A stretch of DNA of 64,000 bases, from positions 1-64,000 of the forward strand of contig JAGKXB010000003.1 of the NCBI GenBank assembly GCA_021151485.1, written 5' to 3'. The position numbers were made by a program, and so were the translations under genes. Below the pieces are notes generated by a model. That model saw nothing but the letters and a program-made list of their open reading frames with translations. It searched no databases and had not been told where the DNA came from. This document shows, in pieces, positions 1 through 9,782 of this stretch; position 1 is the stretch's first letter, and the number at the start of each line of letters is the position of its first letter. Source of the stretch: Oxalobacteraceae bacterium (lineage in GTDB: Bacteria; Pseudomonadota; Gammaproteobacteria; Burkholderiales; Burkholderiaceae_D).

Positions 1-1343
1 CCGAATTTTCCATCAGCAATTGTTTGCGCAATAATCCTTTGCGCTTTAGGATCGGTAAAAATATTCAGGTTTTCAGCCAATGGTTGCAGTACAGCTACGT
101 TATCGCCGAATTTTCCATCAGCAATTGCCTGTGCAATCATTTGTTGGTCACGGGCGGAGGTAAAGATTGTGAGGTTCTTGGCAATCCTTAGCAGCACTGT
201 AGGTGCTTTACCAAATTTTCCTTCATGAATTGTGTGTGCCAGTTTGTGTGCGGCCTCTGAATTATGAGTAAATTGCTCCAATCTTTCGGCTATTTTTTTA
301 AGCCTGGACGGCGTATCACCAAATTGACCATCATAAATTGCTTCGGTAAGTAACGATTGAGCCTCTAGATTTGTGAATATACTTAAGCTATCAGCAATTC
401 CTTGAAGTATCGCCGGTTGGTCGCTGAATTTTCCATTATGGACTGTTTTGGCAAGTAATTTTTGGGCGTTATGATCAGTAAAGATACCTAAATTTTTGGC
501 GATTGCTTGTAGTACTTCTACGCTGTCGCCAAATTTTTTGTTGCAAATCATTTCTGCAATTAAGCGTTGCGATTCGCGATGGGTAAAGATGTGTAAGTTT
601 TTAGCGATTGCTTGCAACATTTCTGATCTGTTGCCAAATCTCCCGCTATGAATCACTTCTGCGATTACTCGTTTCGCTTCGAGATCAGTAAAGATGTGTA
701 AATTGGTAGCGATTGTCTGAAGTACTTTTTGCGCATCGCCGAATTGTCCGCTACGGATCGCTTCTGCAATTGATTGTTGAGCATCGGAATCTGTAAAGAT
801 GTGTAAATTTTCAGCGATTGTTTGGCGTACTTCTAGCGTGTTGCCAAATTTTCCATCACGGATTGCTTTTGCAATTAGCAGCTGAGATTGTGTGTCAGTA
901 AAGAGTGACAGTTTATTAGCAACTGCTTCGAAGATGGCTGAATCTGTGCCTAATTCTCCTTTAAGAATATTCGGCATCAAAAATCGCAAAATGCACTGAT
1001 TGTCATTTTTCGTTTTATCCTTTATCAAAACGTGGCGTATATTTTTCTGATGCGAAAAAATATCCGCAAGATCCGCTTCTGCGATGTCAGGGGTGCAGCT
1101 TTTTAAGCCATCAATCACCGTTTTGTCCATGAGTGTGTGATTGAGTATGCCTTTGATCAATCTTCTTTGTACTGTTGGGTTATTGAAGAAGTTGTTACGT
1201 TCATTTTGCGCCATGCTTGCCAATTCTGTTATCTCAGCGGTAGTTGCGTAGCCCAGTTTGATTTTTGTTGCTAATGAGGCTGGATCTTGTGGATTGTATA
1301 TAGCCTTTGCTAATGAATAGGTACGCGAAATCGGGCTCAGCAT
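1..1343 (-). CDS. Tandem 35-residue repeat protein, 3' part cut off by window edge
   Basis: This open frame starts at ATG 1343 (an AAAAAAGG stretch lies a few bases upstream) and runs without a stop through base 1, giving about 447 visible residues. Residues 1 to about 125 are unique sequence. From about residue 145 there are eight full copies, plus the start of a ninth, of a 35-residue unit; one copy has 36 residues. The consensus is roughly IFTDxxAQxxIAxAI followed by xxGxFGDxxxVLQxIAxNL, and each unit looks like a helix-turn-helix pair. At DNA level the period is 105 bases. The hydrophobic spacing suggests an alpha-solenoid that binds protein. I do not recognise the family. The window also carries a type III secretion system, so a secreted effector is possible, but no secretion signal can be shown. 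There is no visible signal peptide. Confidence 0.8.
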   Translation of the reverse strand, partial: MLSPISRTYSLAKAIYNPQDPASLATKIKLGYATTAEITELASMAQNERNNFFNNPTVQRRLIKGILNHTLMDKTVIDGLKSCTPDIAEADLADIFSHQKNIRHVLIKDKTKNDNQCILRFLMPNILKGELGTDSAIFEAVANKLSLFTDTQSQLLIAKAIRDGKFGNTLEVRQTIAENLHIFTDSDAQQSIAEAIRSGQFGDAQKVLQTIATNLHIFTDLEAKRVIAEVIHSGRFGNRSEMLQAIAKNLHIFTHRESQRLIAEMICNKKFGDSVEVLQAIAKNLGIFTDHNAQKLLAKTVHNGKFSDQPAILQGIADSLSIFTNLEAQSLLTEAIYDGQFGDTPSRLKKIAERLEQFTHNSEAAHKLAHTIHEGKFGKAPTVLLRIAKNLTIFTSARDQQMIAQAIADGKFGDNVAVLQPLAENLNIFTDPKAQRIIAQTIADGKF

Positions 1344-1695
1344 GAATTAACCTTTTTTGTTTAATTGTTTTTGATTGCCTAGTCAGTGCGCAGCGCTAGC
1401 AAAATAAAGTAGTTGCGAACTTTTTTGATTTAAGGCGATGTAATTTGGGTGAATATGTAATGTTGTTTATTTTATATTGTTGTGGGAAATACATCAATGT
1501 TGAATATTTTTATTTTTTGGGATGGGATTGTTAATTAATACGTCATATAAAAGTTACAATATTTGCAACGGTATATCATGTTTTGCAGCGCAGCATGCTA
1601 TAATCCCGCCCTTTCTAAAATCCGCAAAATCTGCTTTAACGTGTTTATCGCACTTAACGCATTCCTGCACTCACTGCACTTATCGCATTAAAACT
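1344..1695. other. Intergenic region between the repeat gene and typA
   Basis: This AT-rich stretch separates two divergent genes. It holds the probable typA promoter (extended -10 near 1596-1604) and the ribosome binding region of the repeat gene near 1345-1355. The frame open upstream of ATG 1696 (from 1522) is not believed to be translated. I see no other gene or RNA here. Confidence 0.5.
1596..1604 (+). promoter_or_regulatory. Extended -10 promoter element for typA
   Basis: TGCTATAAT is a perfect TATAAT with the upstream TGn of an extended -10. It ends about 90 bases before the typA start. No good -35 hexamer sits at the usual spacing, which is tolerable for an extended -10. Predicted by eye only. 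Confidence 0.45.
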
Positions 1696-3531
1696 ATGTC
1701 AAATCAAAAACGCGCTATTCGTAACATCGCCATCATCGCTCACGTTGATCATGGTAAAACCACTCTGGTTGATCAATTGCTCCGTCAATCTGGTACCTTC
1801 CGTGAAAATCAACATGTTGATAATCGCGTGATGGATTCCAATGATCTGGAAAAAGAGCGCGGTATTACGATTTTGTCCAAGAATTGTGCGGTTGAGTATG
1901 AAGGCACCCATATCAACATTGTCGACACTCCAGGTCATGCCGATTTTGGTGGTGAAGTTGAGCGCGTATTGTCGATGGTCGACAGCGTTTTGCTGTTGGT
2001 AGATGCCGTCGAAGGTCCGATGCCGCAGACCCGTTTTGTGACACGTAAAGCGTTGGCACTGGGTTTGAAACCGATCGTGGTGATTAATAAGATTGACCGC
2101 CCAGGCGCACGTCCAGAATGGGTCATCAATGCAACTTTTGAATTGTTTGACAAGTTGGGTGCAACGGAAGAACAGCTGGATTTCCCTGTAGTATTTGCTT
2201 CTGCGTTGAACGGTTACGCTAGCCGTGATGCGGAAGTACGTGAAGGCAATATGAAGCCTTTGTTTGATGCTGTGTTGGAACACGTACCTGTGCGTGATGA
2301 CAATCCAGATGGTCCTTTGCAATTGCAAATTACTTCTTTGGATTATTCCTCCTACGTCGGCAAAATCGGTATCGGCCGTATCAATCGTGGTCGTGTCAAA
2401 GCCTTGCAAGACGTGTTGATTTTGAATGGCCCAGATTCCACGCCTTTCAAAGGCCGTATCAATCAGGTATTGAATTTTAAGGGTTTGGATCGCGTGTTGG
2501 TCGATGAAGCGGTAGCAGGCGATATCGTCTTGATCAACGGGATTGAAGACATTGGTATTGGTAGCACAGTTTGCGCAACAGATACGCCTGAAGCCTTGCC
2601 AATGTTGACCGTGGATGAACCAACTTTGACCATGAATTTCATGGTGAACAGTTCGCCCTTAGCTGGACGCGAAGGCAAGTTTGTTACCAGTCGTCAATTA
2701 AGAGATCGTCTGGAAAAAGAATTGAAAGCTAACGTTGCTCTGCGCGTGGCACCGACCGATGACGATACGGTATTTGAAGTATCTGGTCGTGGTGAATTGC
2801 ATTTGACGATTTTGATTGAAACCATGCGTCGTGAAGGGTTTGAGTTGGCCGTATCGCGTCCACGCGTGGTATTCAAAATGGTGGATGGCGTACGTCAAGA
2901 ACCGTATGAATTGTTGAGCGTTGACGTAGAAGAAGACCATCAAGGTGGTGTGATGGAAGAATTAGGCCGTCGCCGTGGTGATTTGCAAGATATGCAACCA
3001 GATGGGAAAGGTCGTGTTCGCTTGGAATACCGTATTCCCGCACGTGGTTTGATTGGCTTCCAGGGCGAATTTATGACCTTGACCCGTGGTACTGGCTTGA
3101 TGAGCCATGTGTTTGATGAATATGCTGCAGTTGATCCTTCCAAGGGTGATATGGGCGGTCGTCGCAATGGCGTGTTGATTTCACAAGATGATGGCGCGGC
3201 AGTGGCGTATGCGATTTGGAAATTGCAGGATCGTGGCCGTATGTTTGTTAGCCATAACGACCCCGTGTATGAAGGCATGATTATCGGTATTCATTCACGT
3301 GACAATGATTTGGTGGTGAATCCAATTAAAGGTAAGCAACTCACCAATATTCGCTCTTCCGGTACGGATGAGGCAGTGCGCTTGGTACCACCGATTGCTT
3401 TGTCATTGGAATATGCAGTGGAATTTATTGCTGACGATGAGTTGGTTGAAATCACACCTAAGAGCATCCGTTTGCGTAAGCGTCATTTGAAAGAAAATGA
3501 TCGTAAGAAAGCCGCGCGCGAAGCGGTGTAA
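1696..3531 (+). CDS. typA: Ribosome-associated GTPase TypA/BipA
   Basis: TypA (BipA) is a translational GTPase of the EF-G family that binds the 70S ribosome and helps growth under stress and at low temperature. The GTPase motifs are in order: AHVDHGKTT (residues about 15-23), the RGITI switch, [12 protein letters not shown] and an SAL motif. EF-G-like beta-barrel and domain III/V regions and the TypA-specific C-terminal domain follow, ending in a basic tail. I chose ATG 1696 (611 residues) because the family begins here with MSNQKR-like sequence. The 58 extra upstream residues of the open frame are unlike any TypA and overlap the likely promoter. It appears to be a single-gene unit, followed by a palindrome at 3551. 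Confidence 0.97.
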   Translation: MSNQKRAIRNIAIIAHVDHGKTTLVDQLLRQSGTFRENQHVDNRVMDSNDLEKERGITILSKNCAVEYEGTHINIVDTPGHADFGGEVERVLSMVDSVLLLVDAVEGPMPQTRFVTRKALALGLKPIVVINKIDRPGARPEWVINATFELFDKLGATEEQLDFPVVFASALNGYASRDAEVREGNMKPLFDAVLEHVPVRDDNPDGPLQLQITSLDYSSYVGKIGIGRINRGRVKALQDVLILNGPDSTPFKGRINQVLNFKGLDRVLVDEAVAGDIVLINGIEDIGIGSTVCATDTPEALPMLTVDEPTLTMNFMVNSSPLAGREGKFVTSRQLRDRLEKELKANVALRVAPTDDDTVFEVSGRGELHLTILIETMRREGFELAVSRPRVVFKMVDGVRQEPYELLSVDVEEDHQGGVMEELGRRRGDLQDMQPDGKGRVRLEYRIPARGLIGFQGEFMTLTRGTGLMSHVFDEYAAVDPSKGDMGGRRNGVLISQDDGAAVAYAIWKLQDRGRMFVSHNDPVYEGMIIGIHSRDNDLVVNPIKGKQLTNIRSSGTDEAVRLVPPIALSLEYAVEFIADDELVEITPKSIRLRKRHLKENDRKKAAREAV

Positions 3532-3550
3532 ACAATAAGATGTTTGAATT

Positions 3551-3581
3551 GTAGGGGCGGGTTTTTTAAATCCGCCCCTAC
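3551..3581. repeat. GC-rich palindrome downstream of typA
   Basis: GTAGGGGCGG and CCGCCCCTAC form an inverted repeat around an AT-rich centre. It could fold as a hairpin and end the typA transcript, but there is no T-run after it on the plus strand. Palindromes of this GTAGGGGCG type are commonly dispersed in bacterial genomes, so a small repeat element is equally likely. Confidence 0.5.
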
Positions 3582-3665
3582 GCACATTCATGAAAACATT
3601 TGTCATCCAATAGGAAGTTGAAGGTAATTAAGGTATTTGACGGTAACTAATTAAGGGAAACAAGC

Positions 3666-4871
3666 ATGACGCTAATATCAATCTTCAGATTGTTCATATT
3701 GATACTGACCGCATGGCAATCACGTTTCACCCATTCTTATTACTTAGCTATATCAGCCGCGGCACTTTTTCTTTCCATTGTTGCCAGCCCTACATTAGCT
3801 ATCTCAGCGACACTAGCTTCAACAAGCCCTCAATCTAAAGAAGAAAAAATCCTCAATATTTACAATTGGTCGGATTACATCGCCGAAGATACCATCAAGA
3901 ATTTTGAAAAAGAAACGGGTATCACGGTGCGCTACGACAATTTTGATAGCAATGAAGTGTTGCATGCAAAATTGCTGGCGGGTAGAAGTGGTTATGATCT
4001 CGTCGTACCGTCTTCCAATTGGGCTAAGATGCAAATCGACAGCGATTTATTGCGCCCGTTAAATAAAAATAAACTCCCTAATCTCAAGAATCTTGATCCA
4101 GCTATTCAAGCGCAAATTGCTAAACTTGATCCGCAACATGATTATTTAGTGATCTGGTTATGGGGTTACACCACATTGGGTATCAATCTTGATAGGGTCA
4201 AAGCGGCCCTAGGAACGCTGCCTATGCCGGATAATGCCTGGGAGTTATTGTTCAATCCGCAATATATGGCGAAGTTGAAATCCTGTGGTGTCTCTTTATT
4301 GGATGCGCCATCAGAGCTTTTCCCCGCTGCATTGAAATATGTCGGAAAAAATCCCTACTCCCGCAATGCGGCGGACTATCAGGAAGCTGGAAAGTTGCTG
4401 CGGGCGATACGTCCTTACGTCACCTTGTTTAGTTCTTCTGGTTATATCAATGACATGGCAAATGGTTCGATTTGCCTGGCGTTGGGGTGGTCGGGTGACA
4501 TCAATATTGCCAGACAGCGTGCGATTGATGCTAAGAATGGCCACAAAATTCAAGCGTTGATTCCTACCACTGGCGCCAGTTTTTCTTTCGATACCATGGT
4601 GATTCCTAAAGATGCGCCGCATCCTGAGAATGCCCATCTTTTTATCAACTACATTTTGCGTCCCGAAGTCCATGCCAGTTTGAGCAATAAGGTTTTTTAC
4701 GCCAATCCGAATGTGGCTAGTTTGCCATTCGTCAAAAAAGAGATTGCGCAAAACAAAACGATCTTTTTGTCCGATGCAGATAAAAAGAAAATGACCGTGC
4801 CGGAAGTGTTGTCCCCAGATATCCGTCGGGTCATGACGCGCGTTTATACCAAGTTCAAAACAGGATTGTGA
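3666..4871 (+). CDS. potF: Polyamine ABC transporter, periplasmic binding protein (PotF/PotD family)
   Basis: This is the periplasmic receptor for putrescine or spermidine. The N-terminus carries a hydrophobic export segment (about residues 28-48). The mature part begins with the family hallmark LNIYNWSDYI, followed by YDNFDSNEV and YDLVVPSSNW, which belong to the polyamine binding cleft of PotD/PotF proteins. The length of 401 residues is slightly above the usual 350-370 because of a long N-terminus. AGGGAAAC precedes ATG 3666. It overlaps the ATPase frame downstream and heads an importer operon (receptor, ATPase, two permeases) followed by a PuuC-like dehydrogenase. Which polyamine it prefers cannot be read from the sequence. 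Confidence 0.93.
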   Translation: MTLISIFRLFILILTAWQSRFTHSYYLAISAAALFLSIVASPTLAISATLASTSPQSKEEKILNIYNWSDYIAEDTIKNFEKETGITVRYDNFDSNEVLHAKLLAGRSGYDLVVPSSNWAKMQIDSDLLRPLNKNKLPNLKNLDPAIQAQIAKLDPQHDYLVIWLWGYTTLGINLDRVKAALGTLPMPDNAWELLFNPQYMAKLKSCGVSLLDAPSELFPAALKYVGKNPYSRNAADYQEAGKLLRAIRPYVTLFSSSGYINDMANGSICLALGWSGDINIARQRAIDAKNGHKIQALIPTTGASFSFDTMVIPKDAPHPENAHLFINYILRPEVHASLSNKVFYANPNVASLPFVKKEIAQNKTIFLSDADKKKMTVPEVLSPDIRRVMTRVYTKFKTGL

Positions 4872-4873
4872 TC

Positions 4874-6043
4874 ATGATGCAAACTTCAGACAGCATGCCT
4901 GCTATCGGGGCTCCATTAGAGGCACCATTATTATTAATACAAAATTTATCTAAAACGTTTGATGGCGTGCGGGCAGTCAATGATGTATCGATTGCCATTC
5001 AGAGGGGAGAAATTTTTGCCTTGTTGGGTAGTTCCGGCTGCGGTAAATCGACTTTGCTACGCATGTTGGCCGGCTTTGAAACACCGACTTCAGGGCAGAT
5101 TTTGTTGCAGGGTGTGGATATGGTAGGTGTGCCACCGTATCAAAGACCGATCAATATGATGTTCCAGTCTTATGCCTTGTTTCCGCATTTATCGGTTTGG
5201 GACAACATCGCTTTTGGCCTGCGTCGTGATGGCATGCACAAAGACAAGATTGCTGAAATCGTTGAAAAAATGCTGGCCTTGGTGCAGTTGCAAGCTTATG
5301 GTAAACGCAAGCCTCACCAATTATCCGGTGGTCAACAACAGCGCGTTGCTTTGGCACGCAGTCTGGCAAAAAAACCACAGTTGTTATTGTTGGATGAGCC
5401 TCTGGGCGCTCTGGATAAAAAATTGCGTGAGCAAACGCAAACTGAGTTGGTCAACATCATCGAACAAGTCGGCGTGACCTGCGTCATGGTGACGCACGAT
5501 CAGGAAGAGGCGATGAGCATGGCAAGCCGGATTGCTGTGATGCACGAAGGGCGTATTTTGCAACTTGGCAAGCCGCATGAAATTTATGAAACGCCAAATT
5601 GCCGTTTTGTGGCGGATTTTATTGGTAACGTGAATGTATTTAATGGCACTTTGACCTTGAATGATGCGACCCATGCCAGAGTCTCTTCACCAGAATGCGC
5701 GCATGAATTTGCTTGTGCCATTAATGCCAGCGTGGGGATGAGTGTGTCGCTAGGCATCCGACCAGAAAAAATTGCCTTGCGTATGGATGTTGAGACCGAT
5801 ATCGACTCGGAAGCATCTACAACGATTCAACCAGGGTTAAGCGAAGCGAATTGCGTGGCGGGCGAAGTGATCTCATTAGCTTATTTAGGTAGCCATACCA
5901 TTTACCACGTCAAACTCGCTAGTGACATGCTCTTAAAAGTTGCGCTGATGAATGCGGTTCGGCATGTGCCTTATTTGCCGCAACGAGGTGACCGCGTGGT
6001 CGCCAGTTGGCATGCGGAAGACGTGGTGGTGTTGACGCAATGA
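4874..6043 (+). CDS. potG: Polyamine ABC transporter, ATP-binding protein (PotG/PotA)
   Basis: This is the cytoplasmic ATPase that drives polyamine uptake. Walker A is GSSGCGKST, the signature LSGGQQQRVALA, Walker B LLLLDEPLGALD, and the switch histidine lies in VMVTHDQEEA. A C-terminal TOBE-like regulatory region with SLGIRPEKI follows. I place the start at ATG 4874 rather than at GTG 4868. AGGA at 4862-4865 is 8 bases from the ATG but only 2 from the GTG, and the tail of potF overlaps only the GTG version. That gives 389 residues, near the family norm. The stop overlaps the start of the first permease (ATGA), indicating translational coupling. Confidence 0.94.
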   Translation: MMQTSDSMPAIGAPLEAPLLLIQNLSKTFDGVRAVNDVSIAIQRGEIFALLGSSGCGKSTLLRMLAGFETPTSGQILLQGVDMVGVPPYQRPINMMFQSYALFPHLSVWDNIAFGLRRDGMHKDKIAEIVEKMLALVQLQAYGKRKPHQLSGGQQQRVALARSLAKKPQLLLLDEPLGALDKKLREQTQTELVNIIEQVGVTCVMVTHDQEEAMSMASRIAVMHEGRILQLGKPHEIYETPNCRFVADFIGNVNVFNGTLTLNDATHARVSSPECAHEFACAINASVGMSVSLGIRPEKIALRMDVETDIDSEASTTIQPGLSEANCVAGEVISLAYLGSHTIYHVKLASDMLLKVALMNAVRHVPYLPQRGDRVVASWHAEDVVVLTQ

Positions 6044-6969
6044 AGAACAACATCCTGCAGCCTACATGGTGGCAAAAACTTTGCCCAAGCAATCGTCATG
6101 TCGTGATTGGTTTGCCTTACGCTTGGTTGGCGCTGTTCTTTTTATTGCCTTTCCTGATCATTCTTAAAATTAGCGTGACCGATATGGAAACCGCCAGTGG
6201 CGTTTTCGTGTCCGGTCTGGGTGGTGGTATTTGGTCGTATGTCGATGGTTTGTTGGTGTTGAAAGTCAGGATCAGCAACTATTTATTTCTTGCGCACGAT
6301 CAACTCTATTTGCTGACTTACTTAAGTTCGATCAAGTACGCGACGATTACCATGTTGCTGTGCTTGTTGATCGCCTATCCCTTTGCCTACTTCATGGCGC
6401 GTGCCAAACCGGTGTATAGACCGATGCTGATGATGCTGGTGATGCTGCCGTTTTGGACGTCTTTTTTACTGCGGATTTATGCGTGGAAGGGGATATTGGC
6501 CAATGACGGGATACTCAATCATCTGCTCATGAATTTGGGATGGATACAAGCGCCATTAGCGATGATGCATACGCCGTTTTCGCTAGTATTGGGCATGGTC
6601 TACGCGTATTTGCCTTTCATGGTGCTGCCTTTGTATGCCAATTTGGTCAAGATGGATCATCGTTTTATGGAAGCCGCCGCCGACCTCGGTGCCACGCCTT
6701 GGCAAGTGTTTTGGCGCATTACCGTGCCATTGTCTAAATCGGGTGTGATAGCGGGCTGCATGCTGGTGTTTATTCCTTGTATTGGGGAATTTGTGATCCC
6801 TGAATTATTGGGTGGGCCAGAAACCCTGATGATAGGTCGGGTGTTGTGGGATGAATTCTTTACTAACAGCGATTGGCCGATGGCATGTGCAGTGACTGTG
6901 GTCGTGATTGCTTTGATTTTGCTGCCTATGGCTTTGTTTAATAAATATCAAGCACAAGCCCGGCCGTAG
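6040..6969 (+). CDS. potH: Polyamine ABC transporter permease (PotH/PotB)
   Basis: First inner-membrane permease of the importer, with about six hydrophobic segments. The EAA loop that docks on the ATPase is visible as EAAADLGATPWQVFWRITVPLS. ATG 6040 is chosen because it overlaps the stop of the ATPase gene in an ATGA junction. The open frame begins 11 codons earlier, inside potG. The length of 309 residues fits PotH (about 300-317). It pairs with the second permease that follows. Confidence 0.94.
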   Translation: MKNNILQPTWWQKLCPSNRHVVIGLPYAWLALFFLLPFLIILKISVTDMETASGVFVSGLGGGIWSYVDGLLVLKVRISNYLFLAHDQLYLLTYLSSIKYATITMLLCLLIAYPFAYFMARAKPVYRPMLMMLVMLPFWTSFLLRIYAWKGILANDGILNHLLMNLGWIQAPLAMMHTPFSLVLGMVYAYLPFMVLPLYANLVKMDHRFMEAAADLGATPWQVFWRITVPLSKSGVIAGCMLVFIPCIGEFVIPELLGGPETLMIGRVLWDEFFTNSDWPMACAVTVVVIALILLPMALFNKYQAQARP

Positions 6970-6992
6970 ATACAAAAATAAAAGAGAAAACA

Positions 6993-7823
6993 ATGACTTC
7001 GCATGCAATTAATTCGCCTAATCCGAACCGTTGGTTAAGCCGCAGTTACCTGTCGTTGGTGTATTTGTTTCTATACACTCCCATTTTGGTGCTGATTGTT
7101 TTTTCATTTAACAATGCGCGTCAGGGCATGGTTTGGCAGGGGTTTACTACCAAATGGTATGTGGATTTATTGCAGGATCAGGAGCTCATCGCTGGCTTGT
7201 GGTTGTCGATAAAAATCGCCATCGCGACGGCATGTTCTTCTGTGTTGCTGGGCACGCTGGCTGCTTTTGCATTAAATCGTTATCAAAGCTTTCATGGCCG
7301 TACGCTGTTTAGCAGCATGGTCAAAGCGCCGTTGATCATGCCGGAAGTTATCGTCGGTTTGTCCTTGTTATTGATGTTGGTATCGGTACAAAAAATGTTT
7401 GGCTTTCCGGAGCGCGGTATGTTGACTATTTGGCTGGGCCATACTCTGCTTGGTATGGCGTATGCAACTGTCGTAGTGCGGTCGCGCTTGCAGGAAATGC
7501 CACTCGTATTAGAGGAAGCGGCTATGGATTTGGGTTGCAAGCCACGCCAGGTGTTTTTTTTCGTCACTTTGCCCAACATTATGCAAGCGCTGGCTTCAGC
7601 ATGGTTACTCAGTTTTACTTTGTCATTGGATGATGTGGTGCTTTCGGCATTTTTGTCTGGGCCTGGATCTTCCACCATGCCGATCGTGATCTTTTCCCGC
7701 GCTCGTTTGGGTTTGGATCCACGTGTGAATGCGGTTGCCGGTTTGACGATTTGTGTTGTGACGATGGCGGTGGTTGCAACTAGTTTGTATTTAATGCGTC
7801 GTCAGCGCTTGAATAAACATTAA
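6993..7823 (+). CDS. potI: Polyamine ABC transporter permease (PotI/PotC)
   Basis: Second permease subunit with about six membrane segments. Its EAA loop reads EEAAMDLGCKPRQVFFFVTLP. At 276 residues it matches PotI/PotC. AAAAGAGAAAAC precedes the start, and 23 bases separate it from potH, so it belongs to the same operon. With potF, potG and potH it makes a complete importer. Confidence 0.94.
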   Translation: MTSHAINSPNPNRWLSRSYLSLVYLFLYTPILVLIVFSFNNARQGMVWQGFTTKWYVDLLQDQELIAGLWLSIKIAIATACSSVLLGTLAAFALNRYQSFHGRTLFSSMVKAPLIMPEVIVGLSLLLMLVSVQKMFGFPERGMLTIWLGHTLLGMAYATVVVRSRLQEMPLVLEEAAMDLGCKPRQVFFFVTLPNIMQALASAWLLSFTLSLDDVVLSAFLSGPGSSTMPIVIFSRARLGLDPRVNAVAGLTICVVTMAVVATSLYLMRRQRLNKH

Positions 7824-7860
7824 TAAAGTAGAAAATAAAAAAATAATAAGAAAGAACAAC

Positions 7861-9348
7861 ATGTCTGCAAAATTCTGGCATAGGCAAGCGGCGGTTTTAA
7901 AAGTAGATGGTCGCGCATGTATCAATGGTCAGCGGGTATGGGCGCGATCTGGTGCGACGTTTACGAATTTTTCACCGATTGATGGCCGTATCTTGGGTGA
8001 AGTGGCACGTTGCGATACCCATGATGTAGATAAAGCAGCATCGTCAGCACGTACTGCTTTTGAGGATGGATTTTGGGCCAAGCTCCCACCAGCAGTGCGT
8101 AAACGGACGTTAATCAAATTCGCTGATTTGGTGGAAAAACATAATCACGAGTTGGCTTTACTAGAAACCCTGGACATGGGTAAGCCGATCAAAGACAGTC
8201 TGGCAGTCGATGTCAAATTAAGTGCTAATTGCCTACGTTGGTATGGCGAAGCGATCGACAAAATATACGACCAAATTGCTCCCACTTCTGATGCCAGTTT
8301 GGCCCTGATTACGCGTGAGCCGGTCGGTGTAGTGGCGGCTGTTGTGCCATGGAATTACCCCATGTTGATGGCGTGCTGGAAAATTGCCCCTGCATTGGCA
8401 GCAGGCAATAGCGTGATCTTGAAACCCTCTGAAAAATCGCCGCTGACTGCTTTATATTTAGCCGATTTGGCGTTGGAAGCAGGCATTCCACCAGGTGTGC
8501 TGAATGTACTGTCCGGTTATGGTGATGAAGCTGGCAAGGCACTAGCTTTGCATCACGATGTGGATTGCATTGCGTTTACTGGTTCGACCCGGATCGGCAA
8601 GCAAATCATGCAATATGCAGGGCAATCCAATTTGAAGCGTGTATGGACCGAACTGGGCGGCAAGTCAGCCAATATCGTCTGTGCAGATTGTCCGAATATA
8701 GACGCAGCAGTGCGTTCAGCCTTAAGCGCGATTTATTTCAATCAAGGTGAAAGCTGCAATGCGCCTTCACGCTTATTTATTGAAGCATCAATCAAAGACG
8801 CATTTTTAGAAAAAGCTCTGGCTATGATGCCGAGCTTTCAACCCAATGATCCGTTGGATGAAGCCACGACTATGGGCGCGATTGTGGATGAAGCGCAATT
8901 GAATACAGTCTTGCAATACATCAATTCAGGTCGGGAAGAGGGCGCGCAACTATTGTCTGGTGGGCAACAAGTGCGGCAAGACAGCGGTGGTTTATATATT
9001 GCACCTACCTTGTTTGATCATGTGCATGCTGAGATGAAAATTGCACAGGAAGAAATTTTCGGCCCCGTATTGTCGGTGTTTAGTTTTGCCGATATAGAGG
9101 AAGCCGTGCGTGTTGCCAATGCCAGTTCTTATGGTTTGCAAGCTGCGGTATGGACGTCGAACCTGAGCAAAGCCCACCAAACTGCACGTGCTTTACGGGC
9201 TGGGACGGTGCATATTAATCAATATGATGAAGATGACATCACTGTGCCATTTGGTGGTTTTAAGCAATCCGGCAATGGGCGTGACAAGTCATTGCATGCT
9301 TTGGATAAATATACGGAGTTGAAAACTACGTGGATTAGTTTGGGTTAA
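7861..9348 (+). CDS. puuC: NAD(P)-dependent aldehyde dehydrogenase, PuuC-like
   Basis: Aldehyde dehydrogenase superfamily enzyme of 495 residues. The catalytic glutamate is E264 in TELGGKS and the catalytic cysteine C299 in GESCNAPSR. The cofactor site shows VPWNYPM and FTGSTRIGK. The closest family I recognise is PuuC, gamma-glutamyl-gamma-aminobutyraldehyde dehydrogenase of the putrescine breakdown route. The position directly after a polyamine importer supports that job: imported putrescine is turned into aldehydes that this enzyme oxidises. No PuuA, PuuB or PuuD is in the window, so the exact aldehyde remains inferred. Confidence 0.88.
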   Translation: MSAKFWHRQAAVLKVDGRACINGQRVWARSGATFTNFSPIDGRILGEVARCDTHDVDKAASSARTAFEDGFWAKLPPAVRKRTLIKFADLVEKHNHELALLETLDMGKPIKDSLAVDVKLSANCLRWYGEAIDKIYDQIAPTSDASLALITREPVGVVAAVVPWNYPMLMACWKIAPALAAGNSVILKPSEKSPLTALYLADLALEAGIPPGVLNVLSGYGDEAGKALALHHDVDCIAFTGSTRIGKQIMQYAGQSNLKRVWTELGGKSANIVCADCPNIDAAVRSALSAIYFNQGESCNAPSRLFIEASIKDAFLEKALAMMPSFQPNDPLDEATTMGAIVDEAQLNTVLQYINSGREEGAQLLSGGQQVRQDSGGLYIAPTLFDHVHAEMKIAQEEIFGPVLSVFSFADIEEAVRVANASSYGLQAAVWTSNLSKAHQTARALRAGTVHINQYDEDDITVPFGGFKQSGNGRDKSLHALDKYTELKTTWISLG

Positions 9349-9396
9349 GTTGGGTTGTTTTGCTTTAATTTTTTGTTTTAATTTTTTTGCAAACTC

Positions 9397-9780
9397 ATGA
9401 CAAATTTTACAAAAATCATTCTCTATACCGACACGGATGGCTATGCCCGATTTCGTGAAGAATTGATCCCGCTTTCACAAGGAAAACCAGAAGCCTTGCT
9501 GTCTGAATTGCAGCCTGCTTCAGCATGTCAATTACGCCATAGCCCAGTTGGTTTTCGCAGCGAATTTCATTGCACTGGCGCACCACAATGGCTGTTTGTT
9601 TTGTCGGGGCAAATGGAAATTTCTTTGCAAGACGGCAGCACACGTATTTTTAAGGCTGGCGAGCATTTTTATTCTGCTGATGTCTTGCCAGAAGGAAGTG
9701 TTTTTAATCCCACCGTACATGGGCATGCCAGCCGTCAGGTGGGGAATGATCCCTTGGTTACATTATTTATTAAGGTATAG
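9397..9780 (+). CDS. Small cupin-domain protein
   Basis: A 127-residue single-domain protein with a cupin-like core. It contains [19 protein letters not shown], then an acidic turn and [14 protein letters not shown], matching the two cupin motifs with possible metal ligands H and E. No substrate can be assigned. It lies between puuC and dcd, two bases before dcd, and may be read with either. Confidence 0.7.
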   Translation: MTNFTKIILYTDTDGYARFREELIPLSQGKPEALLSELQPASACQLRHSPVGFRSEFHCTGAPQWLFVLSGQMEISLQDGSTRIFKAGEHFYSADVLPEGSVFNPTVHGHASRQVGNDPLVTLFIKV

Positions 9781-9782
9781 AA

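Noticed and set aside
1..960. Regular 105-base DNA repeats that could suggest a CRISPR or satellite array
   Set aside because: The repeats are coding (35 residues each, one open frame on the minus strand), vary mainly as protein repeats do, and have no unique spacers.
1522..1695. 58-residue N-terminal extension of TypA
   Set aside because: Not typical of the family, overlaps the likely promoter, and ATG 1696 gives the standard TypA start.
1699..2409. Long open frame antisense to typA
   Set aside because: Composition follows the opposite strand of a highly conserved gene; no ribosome site and no recognisable domain.
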